Virus record (IMG/VR): IMGVR_UViG_3300042863_002243
Location: 62,001-126,000 of that record
Strand: one strand, 5' to 3'
Source: a virus
DNA length: 64,000 nt
Shown here one piece after another: positions 8,128 to 17,286 of this stretch. The notes beneath the pieces are model-generated. The model worked only from the letters and a program-made list of their open reading frames with translations, searched no databases and had not been told where the DNA came from. How positions within the stretch are numbered: position 1 is the stretch's first letter; each line of letters opens with the position of its first letter. The translations under genes were made by a program, and so were the position numbers.

Positions 8128-11100
8128 ATGTCAAACACAAAAAATTCATTCTCTTCTTTAATAGCTCAATTTTTAAGGCTTCAAAAGAATTCTTTAGAAA
8201 TCATAAATAAATTGAATGATGTTGCGACATCATCTAAAGATTCTGTTCAAATTGAATTTTTAATGGACGATAACACTTCAGAGAATATTCAAATACCTTC
8301 TTATGGATTTTTAAAATCTGAGATTAATAGAATTGATAAAAATGTATTAGCACTTTCTGGGTTAGAAGACACTACAGCAAATATTAGAAAATCTGATGGC
8401 ACTGTTTCTAAGATATATCAGGCTAATATATTAAAGGATCCTTTATCACCAGGAAGTCTTCAAGTACCTGGTACATTTCAAGCTAGAAATAATTGGTTTT
8501 TTGAATCATTTTTAAATCCGCTTCTTTATGTTTCTATTGATGTAGAGAATCAGATCCCAGTAAATTCTGAAAATGTTTACGTAAAAAGAATTATAGCTAA
8601 CACTCAAACTGATGTGCAAAAAGCATATTTCGATGCTAATTTAAAAGGAAGAAATGATATTACTGATTCTGATTTTATTGATTCATTAAAAAGCCAGGGA
8701 ATTCAATATTTTACTGATGAGCAAATAAATGAATTAGAATTAAGAACAATAAGATATATTGGATCTTTTGGAGTACTTAGAATTTATGATGAAGAAACTC
8801 AGGTAACAGAAAATGGTATCACATCAACTAATACTGTTAGAAAATATAAGTTAACCACATTAAGATATACAGATACTTTAGCAACATCAACAGATTCTAG
8901 AACCCTAACAAAAGGTGACACTTTAATGACATCTGGGGGAACTAAATATGAAATAACATCAATTGACACTACTAATCAAACATTATCTCTAAAAAGATTA
9001 TTTGGATTTGAAGCAATAAAAATAGGAGATAATGCTCTTACAATTTATTCTAATGTTTTATCTGATAGAATGGTAGATGTTAATGTGGGATTTGATGAAA
9101 GACAAGCTATTTTTATTAAATCTATTGATGGCGATTTTAATGTTGCATCTAGTAAATATAGTCCTGGTGTTTGTTTCTTGTCTAATGAATTACAAATAAA
9201 CACATCCGATGGTGTTAAGACATTATCCGAATTCTATTCTTCACAAGTTTCGGATTTTAGTAAGATCTTTATTTCTTCTGCTAAAGAGAATGTTATTCCT
9301 GCAGTTTATGGACAAACCCCTTCTGCTCCTGTAGTTTCTCCTGGAAACTTTAAGGTAGTTAAAGTGAATTCACAGATAACAGATTCTAAAGAAAATGTAG
9401 ATTTTAAAGATAAGATTAAAATTAAAACATCTTTAAAAAATGAAATAGGTTCAATAGACAGAGCAATAGATCAGACAAGAAAACAACTTTCTGAACTAAC
9501 TACAACTTCTAAAGGGAAAACACCTACTGCTGAATACAAGAAATTAAACGATAAGATCACTTCATTAGGCAAAGATAAACAAATCAGAACAGATTTATTA
9601 GCTACTACAATTACCGAAGTTAATAATCTAACTATTGCAGCACCTGAATTAACGGAGGCTCCTAAATATAGAGTCAGAGGATTTTGGCCTATACCTGAGC
9701 CAATTATTGATTCTAAAACGGGAGAACAGAATATTGTTCAATTTAATGTGAGATACAGATACCTTTCATTAACAGGAAATTCTAATGGTACAACTCAGAT
9801 TGATTATGTAGACAATAATGGGGTACAAAAGACTGGACAATTTACAAATTGGACACAGTTTACAAGCGATTTAAGAAAGAAAGTATATGATTCTAATACT
9901 GGAACATATGTTTGGCAAATTGAAGATGTTAGTGATGCTAATACGGTAAATATAAATCAATTAGATATTGCTATAACCAAAGGAGAAAAGGTTGAAATAC
10001 AAGTTCAATCTATATCTGAAGCTGGTTGGCCCACTAATCCTTTGACTTCTGATTGGTCAACTTCTGCTATAGTAGAATTCCCTGCTAATTTGGTTGTGTC
10101 AATAGACAACGGTGCTTTTATAGCACAAAATAGTATGGATCAGGCTGTAGTTAAAGTACAGGAGGATTTACAAGCTAAAGGATTAGACCAACATTTATCT
10201 ACACAGTTTACATCTGGTGATAAATTTTATGCTCATAATTCATCTGCTATTGCATCAGGATTCTTTGATGGAGCAGGAAAAGCATTAGATTTATTTCAGA
10301 AGTTAACTCAAATTGATAATGAATTACAATCATTAAGAGCATTAGTAGCTAAAGCAAAAGGCACTTTAGGTGTTTATATAAGAAGCGGTGGTACCTCTAA
10401 TAAGATTAATCCTGGTAGTACAGTTAATTTATTTGCTGGATATTATGATCAATTAATAGATCTTTCAAATCCAGGTAATAAAGGTAAAATAGCATCTGTG
10501 ATTTATTACTTAGAATTAAGAAATGAAGCTGCTACGCCTTTAGAACTTTCTTCTTTAATACCTGGAGGACAAGGAGTTAAAGCACCTATCACAATAAGCG
10601 GACAGAACGATTATAACAATAACAGAAAATACGGAGAAACGCCAATTCAATTATCGGGTATTAACTCTGCTAATGTTGATGTTAATACACCGGGAGCATT
10701 TATACAAGCATCAGGATATCAAAGTGGTAATGCCTATTCACAATTTGTTTACACTAGGTATAAGAGTGTGGGATTAGGCGAGAATCTTTATTTTATTCCA
10801 CCTACGGGTTTAATATGGAATAGTACTCAAGGTACTGCTGATGGCGCATCACAATTACCTATAAATAATGATGGTATACTTATGCCTTTTGAGCAACCAG
10901 GAGCTCCTACAGGAGCTGGTGCTAATGCTAATATTTGGAGCGGAACTTATACTTCAGCTTTACCTGATGGAAATGGTAGTCTAAATGAATTCTGTGTACA
11001 TATATCGCATCCAGATATCAATGATGCATCTTCCAGTTCTTTTTCTAATTTAGAAAGACCATTAGTAATTGGATCTGGAACTATGGCTTATCCTGCATTC

Positions 11101-11625
11101 AGACATGCTTTAGGATTTGAGACTGACACTAATATAACATCTTCTTTATCAACAAGTTTACAAACACTTTCTACTCAACAATTAGAATACTATCCAGCTA
11201 ATTCGGCATCAGCATTTGGTATTGACGATAATGCTTATCCTAATAAATTAGGATTTATAGATTCTGATGAGTTCTTATGTGGTAAGTACTCTTGCGGATC
11301 TTATTTATTTATAGCACCAACCTCACACACTGCAATACAAATAGAAGGATCAACACAGTTAGCTAAAAAGACATTAGAGTTTGGACAAGAAAACGCAATA
11401 ACAGTTCCTTTAATTTTTCAAATGAGAGCTCAAGATAAATTAGGATTTATTGGAGGATGGAGAAATGCTGGTAACCTTAAAAATATCACATACAGTAAAA
11501 AAATAGGAATAGATATACAAGTAAGAAACGAGGATTTATTTTCTCTTGACGTTCTTGTAACCGGAAGCTATACTAAAACTTCGTTAGTTTCTCCAGCTTA
11601 TTCACAAAGTAATCAAACTATTTAA
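8128..11625 (+). CDS. Very large virion protein with fibronectin III-like domain
   Basis: The 1165-residue product has a helical coiled-coil stretch at about residues 430-495 (charged Lys/Glu/Asp heptads). It is followed by a fibronectin type III-like module at about 510-655 that includes FNVRYRYLS, W-T-Q-F-T and VEIQVQSISEAGWPT strands. A second helical segment lies near 680-755. The remainder is beta-rich. Fibronectin III-like domains are common in tail proteins that touch the cell surface. It is packed 6 bases after one long virion gene and 3 bases before another. Baseplate or tail fibre membership is inferred; no specific T4 counterpart can be named by eye. Confidence 0.5.
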   Translation: MSNTKNSFSSLIAQFLRLQKNSLEIINKLNDVATSSKDSVQIEFLMDDNTSENIQIPSYGFLKSEINRIDKNVLALSGLEDTTANIRKSDGTVSKIYQANILKDPLSPGSLQVPGTFQARNNWFFESFLNPLLYVSIDVENQIPVNSENVYVKRIIANTQTDVQKAYFDANLKGRNDITDSDFIDSLKSQGIQYFTDEQINELELRTIRYIGSFGVLRIYDEETQVTENGITSTNTVRKYKLTTLRYTDTLATSTDSRTLTKGDTLMTSGGTKYEITSIDTTNQTLSLKRLFGFEAIKIGDNALTIYSNVLSDRMVDVNVGFDERQAIFIKSIDGDFNVASSKYSPGVCFLSNELQINTSDGVKTLSEFYSSQVSDFSKIFISSAKENVIPAVYGQTPSAPVVSPGNFKVVKVNSQITDSKENVDFKDKIKIKTSLKNEIGSIDRAIDQTRKQLSELTTTSKGKTPTAEYKKLNDKITSLGKDKQIRTDLLATTITEVNNLTIAAPELTEAPKYRVRGFWPIPEPIIDSKTGEQNIVQFNVRYRYLSLTGNSNGTTQIDYVDNNGVQKTGQFTNWTQFTSDLRKKVYDSNTGTYVWQIEDVSDANTVNINQLDIAITKGEKVEIQVQSISEAGWPTNPLTSDWSTSAIVEFPANLVVSIDNGAFIAQNSMDQAVVKVQEDLQAKGLDQHLSTQFTSGDKFYAHNSSAIASGFFDGAGKALDLFQKLTQIDNELQSLRALVAKAKGTLGVYIRSGGTSNKINPGSTVNLFAGYYDQLIDLSNPGNKGKIASVIYYLELRNEAATPLELSSLIPGGQGVKAPITISGQNDYNNNRKYGETPIQLSGINSANVDVNTPGAFIQASGYQSGNAYSQFVYTRYKSVGLGENLYFIPPTGLIWNSTQGTADGASQLPINNDGILMPFEQPGAPTGAGANANIWSGTYTSALPDGNGSLNEFCVHISHPDINDASSSSFSNLERPLVIGSGTMAYPAFRHALGFETDTNITSSLSTSLQTLSTQQLEYYPANSASAFGIDDNAYPNKLGFIDSDEFLCGKYSCGSYLFIAPTSHTAIQIEGSTQLAKKTLEFGQENAITVPLIFQMRAQDKLGFIGGWRNAGNLKNITYSKKIGIDIQVRNEDLFSLDVLVTGSYTKTSLVSPAYSQSNQTI

Positions 11626-11628
11626 TAA

Positions 11629-14600
11629 GTGGCTAGAAAAATAATAAAACAGACCTCATCTTTTGGGGTACTTAGAGCAAATCCTAGAATATCTGGTAAT
11701 GTTAAAATAACCGTGGATTCTAGTAAAGGGATCTGGCTTAATTCGATAGATTCTAATTCGGAAATGTCTAATAGTGCTTATAAAGGATTTAGTATATCAC
11801 CGGATTCATCATTTGATAAGGATTTATATAGATTTTTTGACGAGGGGAAGACTCCACCGCAATTTGTTTTTGGACTTATTGGAGAAGAAGAACCTGTACA
11901 AAATCAAACAAATGATCTATCAAGTGTATACAATTTCTTTTATAGCTCAGGTGTATCACCTTTAGCTTCTGATAGATATTCGGAAGATTTCACTTATCTT
12001 GCACCTTTATGGATAGGTGAGGATATTCCTGATCATTTTGTTATATTCAAAGTGAATGATCCTATAGATTATTCTTATAAGATACCAGTTACATCTTTAG
12101 TAGTGGGAAAATTATATAAAGTATTACAAGACACAACAGTAGATGCTACTGCTCCTGGTTACTTACCTTATAAAATATCAAGTAATACTGTTACATATAC
12201 GGACGGAAATGTTTTTACTGCTGCATCTACATTATTTAATGTTACACAAGGAAGCGGAACAGTGATATTATTAGATTCTTCTTATAATATAAGCTCCGTA
12301 GAGGACACAGAAAACCATTTCTATGATAAGATCTTACCTAAGGCTACAATAGTGTCTACGTTCGATCTCACTGAAGATTCTGATATTGGTAAATATTTAA
12401 GAAAAATAAAAACAACTCCAGGATATACGGAGAATTTAATAGACGCAAGATTTGAAGATAATCAATTAACTACATTTAATGGGGTTAATTATAATGTTGG
12501 TATATTCGATAAAAAAGGTGATTATCTTTTTGATTATTATGAAAATGCAGAAACACAAATAGGATTTGAGGATTTTATAACTAATGGATTTAGAAATAAT
12601 GGAATTCTTAGTTATAAACTATTAAATATGGAATTCCTATTTAATGATACAGACTCGGAAAATTACACCATAAATAGATATTTTGGTCTTTATGTTAATG
12701 CTCCAGAGTTAGCTAAATTTAAACTTGATGGGGATTCACTATTTAAAAGTCTTGGATCTTCAGGAAATACACCAATCCCAGATAGAAATGATAAGGGATA
12801 TTATAGCCAAGAAAATAGTTATTTCCAATACAACGACAATGGTGTTAGAATTTATATAGATCCCAATTATATCACTGGTGTTCTTCCAAATTCTGATGAT
12901 GTAAACATTTTAGAGCAAACCAAATTATTTTGGATAAAAGATAAGAATGGAAATTTTCATTCATTAAAGAGAGAAATAGATTATGGAATAACTTCTCCGA
13001 CTTCTTCTTATACAACTTATGGATTAGGTCCAACAGAGAATGAATTAGTTATACAAGATGTTTCTTTAGATCTTAGTTTACTTACTGGTAAAGATGATTC
13101 AACAAAGAAACAATATAAAGCAGTAAGCACGGGGGAAAAAGGAAGAGGATATTCAGTAATAAGAATTGGCGGAACGTTAACAAACAACAATGAAAATTGT
13201 TTCTTATTTTATAATCCATTAGGAGCTTATGGAGTTCCTGGTTCTAAATATGATATACTTAGAGCTTCTGATATGTCATCGATTGTAGATGAATGGGGTC
13301 CTGGAAGTTTTTATTCTCAAGATAGCACATACTATTATCATGCAGGAGGAACAAAAGAAGATATAGCAAAAGCATTATCGGGATTATTAAACAGTTTTAA
13401 TTATAATTCATTTGAAGCATTTGAATCTGGTGATGAATTAGTAATAAGAACTAAAGCAACAGGTACACAGGAAAATAATAAATATTATCTTGACTTCTTT
13501 TTAAATCTGTCAACTAATCAAAGAATGCCAGATTCACAAAGAGGTATCGTTTTTATAAACGAGAAAGATGCCTGTGATATAAACCAAAAGCAATCTTTTG
13601 TTGGAGGATCTAATTATTCTAATACTAGAATAAAAGTTAAAATAGAAGATGCAAATAAAATAGAAGTTGGTAAAACTTTTATTGACACAGTAAAAAATAC
13701 ATCAACCGATTCTTTTAGCGGATTATCAACATATTCTAATAAGTCTTCATCTGTAGTTATAGGTAAGTATAGGTTCATTGATCAATATTCTAAAGATGAA
13801 AAAGGAGAGATTATAGGAATTAAAGACTTTGAAACTCATGCAACTTTAGAGATTAAGAATTTCACAGAAACTGTAGCCATTGGCTCATCTGGAGATATCT
13901 CTGCATTTAATACATACGATATACCTTTAGGAGTATTCTCATTCTACGGTCTAAGAGAGATTGATATGGATTTTTGGTCAAGTCAATATGGCTATACACC
14001 CACTGAGGAATATTATAAATACTTAGATGTTCAGCCTTCTGGAGTTACTAAAATAATTCCAGGTAAAACATATTTTGTATCTAATGGAGCAGAAATAACA
14101 TACGGGGCTTCATCTATAAATGGTCCTGATTTCTTTGAAGGTATTGCAGGAAATGAAGAATATACTCTGGTTACTTCCTCTACAGGAGCAGAGTCTAATG
14201 TTTTTCCTACATTATCATCAAGAGGTCTTATAACATCAGGAATAACGGGAAGTAATTTTGATTATACTTTCTATCCAGACCTAGATGCTTTCCCTGGATT
14301 TTATGGGATACAATCTCTACAATTTATTAATAATACTAATGGTATTGATACTAAATATGATGTATTAAATTTTGGTAAATTAGACTCTGAATATGATTAC
14401 ACTCAAGATAATTATAATCCTGAATTTGCTTTAAAAAGTAGGGTAAGTCCTTATATAACAAAATGGGTTTATAACGGAGGAACAGATATTAGAGGAAATG
14501 GATACAGACTAAATTCAAATATTGCTTTTAGTCCTCTAAATTTCTCACCAAGCTTTTTTAAAAGATCGCAAGATCCACAATACTTTACCCACGAATGGTA

Positions 14601-17244
14601 TCATCTACAGAAACCCCCTTATTCTATACCAGAATCAAATCTTCATATTGATAAAAATTATTTAGCAGAAGAAATAGATGAGACTTTATTGACTGATACC
14701 AATCCCTCTTTAAGAGATTATTTCTTAGATTATTTCTCAATTGAAGGTGAGGATCTTAATCCTTATTACCCTACAAGTTCAACAATTGATAAAATAGATT
14801 TAACGGAAAGATTCTCACTGTTCAATTTCAATTCAGGAAATGGATTTTCTGAAACATTATATAGAGGAGCTAAGGTAAGGATCAAGAGAACATTTACTGA
14901 TTATGCACAGGGGGAATCTATAAAATATGTAGATGATGATACATTTTATGATGATTACAAATTCTCTTGTGTAATAGTTCCTATAAAAAATATAAGTGAC
15001 GAGATACAGACACCGGTAAAAGTTAAAATTATTGAAAATAGAACTTTTAAAAATATCACTTTTGTTGTTGAGGTTCTTATTGAAGATGCTAGAGCATTAG
15101 ATTTTGAAAATATTAGCCCGGAACTTCAATATTTGAATCTTGACTATTTCTTACTTTATTCTCTAAAAGATAAACTAGATAGCCAATATTATCCAGTAAG
15201 CTCACCACCTAGTTGGTTACCTAATAATGATATTGAATTACCAAAAATAGGAGATGTTAAACTTTCTTCTTCTTTGAATGTCTCAACCAATCCCAATTCA
15301 CAAGGATTTTTCTCCATAGTTAATAGTTTTACAACAGGAGATTCTGGAACTATATATGTTGTACCAAATCCTAATTATGAATCAGATCTAAGAGAGGAAA
15401 TTAATTTTACATATTTACCTAGTGTGGTACCTTCTGTAGCTGGCCCAAATTCTACTAGTCCTGGATCTTTCTACGGAATAGTAGGAAATTCAGGAGTAGG
15501 AGGTGGTTATACTTTACCTTTCCCTACGGGAGTTTCAGAAGATGCTGTTAAATTCACAGCTATTGATTCTAATTATGGATTTGATTTCAGTGAAATTGGT
15601 TTAGCAGGTCCTTTAGATATACCATCAACCGCTAATTACACTGCTATTTCGAATATACCAATTTATCAAAGAGAAGGAGGCAAATCATACTGGGGTAATA
15701 TATTAGAAAAAATATCATTTGCTAATTTATCACTTTGGGTTAATACTGAATATCCATATATAGAATATAAGACTTATGTGTGGAACGAAACGACTAATAC
15801 CACGGATATTTTAGATAATCAGTTTGTTTTAGAATTCATTAAACCTTCTACATTTGTTCAAAATTCTATTCTATTCCCTGAAGAAATAGAAGATAAACCT
15901 CAAGAGCTTTCTTTATTTAACGTGGGATATAATATAACAGAATTAGAGGGAGAAACAGAATTATACAGATATGGCGGAGGTTATATTCCTAGCTTTAGAG
16001 AGATTCTAAAATTTGAGAATGTAAAGTATGACATACCTTTATGGACTACGCCTTCTGCTTATACATTTACTGTTAAAGTTACCGATAAAATAGAGGGGAC
16101 AGAACTATATGATTTAGGTGCTAATTTATGTTACGAAATAAACGGGAACACACAAGGGGAAATATCATTAATCAAAGGTGTCACTTATTTCTTTAATCTT
16201 AGCGATTCTAGTAATACTGGATATCATATATATTTTTCTCGAAATAATATTGGCAATTCTTATTCCACTGATGCTTTAACTCAAGGATATAGCTTAATTG
16301 GAACACCAGGAACTTCGGGATCTTATATAATGTTTAAGGTTCCTTATGACTTTTCTTCTGAAGTTTATTATGTTGCAGAGGGGGGAAAATATATGGGACA
16401 TAAAATAAATGTAATAGATTCTATAGAATATTCATATTGTTCTTTTGGTCCAAGTAAGGATAATTTTGGAAACGTTAAAAACGTTAACTATTATAAATAT
16501 GCAACCGATTGGATATTCAGAATAGGACAGAATTCTCCATATAATCCCACTTATAATTTAATAGGTGAAACACCAATAGATAAAAGAGATCTTTCTCTTT
16601 TTGAGAGCTCTTGGGACGCAGGATTTTATAGACAATACTCGGGTCCTACTGGATATGTGAGTTTGCCGGGAACTAAAAATATGAAAGAAGAAAAATCTTT
16701 CTTTGGTAGCAAAGTAATGCAAACCCCTGACACAATTAATTCACAAAAACAGATTGTTTATCCTAATTCACTTAAAGGCGTATTAGATCTTAATTATAAC
16801 AATTATGCTAATTACGAAATACTTTGGGAAAACACACCAACAGAACTAAGAGGTGTTCTATTAGTTGATAGAATGTTAACAAGATTCTTCTTAGAAAATG
16901 GAGGTAAAGAATCTTTTAATAAATTTATAATTCCTGAATTTGGATTTGGTAGTTTGTCTGATGTGGATGATGATTTTATAGAATACATAAAATTAAATGT
17001 ATTGCCTATTTTCCAATCTAAAGATAATGGATCTTATTTGAAAAAAACACCAGTTGCAGACACGCAGACATTAATTCCCGTTACTGGTGATCTTGCAGAT
17101 TATCAAAAATTAATAAATGGCTATTACCCTTCACAAGAGATTAGATACACTAAAGTTAATGAATTAAAATACGAATTTAGAATACCAAAGGATCCTTCAT
17201 TTAATTATTCTCTAGCATTTTCTATACAGATAGGGAAAATTTAA
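11629..17244 (+). CDS. Giant virion protein, probable baseplate or tail component
   Basis: At 1871 residues this is the largest protein of the window. It starts with GTG (GTGGCTAGAAAA) three bases after the previous stop. The composition is beta-rich and aromatic (many Tyr, Phe, Asn, Ser), without signal peptide or membrane segments. Early segments such as SEDFTYLAPLWIGEDIPDHF resemble aromatic motifs near residue 100 of the partial protein at the start of the window (FLYAPLRDI). No catalytic motif was found. Its position inside a run of five consecutive virion-like genes suggests a baseplate wedge, hub or long tail fibre, but I cannot choose between them. Confidence 0.45.
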   Translation: MARKIIKQTSSFGVLRANPRISGNVKITVDSSKGIWLNSIDSNSEMSNSAYKGFSISPDSSFDKDLYRFFDEGKTPPQFVFGLIGEEEPVQNQTNDLSSVYNFFYSSGVSPLASDRYSEDFTYLAPLWIGEDIPDHFVIFKVNDPIDYSYKIPVTSLVVGKLYKVLQDTTVDATAPGYLPYKISSNTVTYTDGNVFTAASTLFNVTQGSGTVILLDSSYNISSVEDTENHFYDKILPKATIVSTFDLTEDSDIGKYLRKIKTTPGYTENLIDARFEDNQLTTFNGVNYNVGIFDKKGDYLFDYYENAETQIGFEDFITNGFRNNGILSYKLLNMEFLFNDTDSENYTINRYFGLYVNAPELAKFKLDGDSLFKSLGSSGNTPIPDRNDKGYYSQENSYFQYNDNGVRIYIDPNYITGVLPNSDDVNILEQTKLFWIKDKNGNFHSLKREIDYGITSPTSSYTTYGLGPTENELVIQDVSLDLSLLTGKDDSTKKQYKAVSTGEKGRGYSVIRIGGTLTNNNENCFLFYNPLGAYGVPGSKYDILRASDMSSIVDEWGPGSFYSQDSTYYYHAGGTKEDIAKALSGLLNSFNYNSFEAFESGDELVIRTKATGTQENNKYYLDFFLNLSTNQRMPDSQRGIVFINEKDACDINQKQSFVGGSNYSNTRIKVKIEDANKIEVGKTFIDTVKNTSTDSFSGLSTYSNKSSSVVIGKYRFIDQYSKDEKGEIIGIKDFETHATLEIKNFTETVAIGSSGDISAFNTYDIPLGVFSFYGLREIDMDFWSSQYGYTPTEEYYKYLDVQPSGVTKIIPGKTYFVSNGAEITYGASSINGPDFFEGIAGNEEYTLVTSSTGAESNVFPTLSSRGLITSGITGSNFDYTFYPDLDAFPGFYGIQSLQFINNTNGIDTKYDVLNFGKLDSEYDYTQDNYNPEFALKSRVSPYITKWVYNGGTDIRGNGYRLNSNIAFSPLNFSPSFFKRSQDPQYFTHEWYHLQKPPYSIPESNLHIDKNYLAEEIDETLLTDTNPSLRDYFLDYFSIEGEDLNPYYPTSSTIDKIDLTERFSLFNFNSGNGFSETLYRGAKVRIKRTFTDYAQGESIKYVDDDTFYDDYKFSCVIVPIKNISDEIQTPVKVKIIENRTFKNITFVVEVLIEDARALDFENISPELQYLNLDYFLLYSLKDKLDSQYYPVSSPPSWLPNNDIELPKIGDVKLSSSLNVSTNPNSQGFFSIVNSFTTGDSGTIYVVPNPNYESDLREEINFTYLPSVVPSVAGPNSTSPGSFYGIVGNSGVGGGYTLPFPTGVSEDAVKFTAIDSNYGFDFSEIGLAGPLDIPSTANYTAISNIPIYQREGGKSYWGNILEKISFANLSLWVNTEYPYIEYKTYVWNETTNTTDILDNQFVLEFIKPSTFVQNSILFPEEIEDKPQELSLFNVGYNITELEGETELYRYGGGYIPSFREILKFENVKYDIPLWTTPSAYTFTVKVTDKIEGTELYDLGANLCYEINGNTQGEISLIKGVTYFFNLSDSSNTGYHIYFSRNNIGNSYSTDALTQGYSLIGTPGTSGSYIMFKVPYDFSSEVYYVAEGGKYMGHKINVIDSIEYSYCSFGPSKDNFGNVKNVNYYKYATDWIFRIGQNSPYNPTYNLIGETPIDKRDLSLFESSWDAGFYRQYSGPTGYVSLPGTKNMKEEKSFFGSKVMQTPDTINSQKQIVYPNSLKGVLDLNYNNYANYEILWENTPTELRGVLLVDRMLTRFFLENGGKESFNKFIIPEFGFGSLSDVDDDFIEYIKLNVLPIFQSKDNGSYLKKTPVADTQTLIPVTGDLADYQKLINGYYPSQEIRYTKVNELKYEFRIPKDPSFNYSLAFSIQIGKI

Positions 17245-17260
17245 TGAGGATCGAATTTTT

Positions 17261-17270
17261 GATATATATT
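17261..17270 (+). promoter_or_regulatory. GATATATATT box, candidate late promoter
   Basis: The box ends 16 bases before the ATG of the fibre protein at 17287 and matches the GATATATA family seen before many genes here. A TATAAATA string (the T4 late consensus) also occurs at 17276-17283, but it sits too close to the ATG to act for this gene. Confidence 0.4.
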
Positions 17271-17286
17271 GTAACTATAAATAGAG

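Noticed and set aside
17276-17283. TATAAATA as late promoter for the fibre gene
   Set aside because: It lies 3 bases before the ATG, so transcription would start inside the gene. The GATATATATT box at 17261 is better placed.
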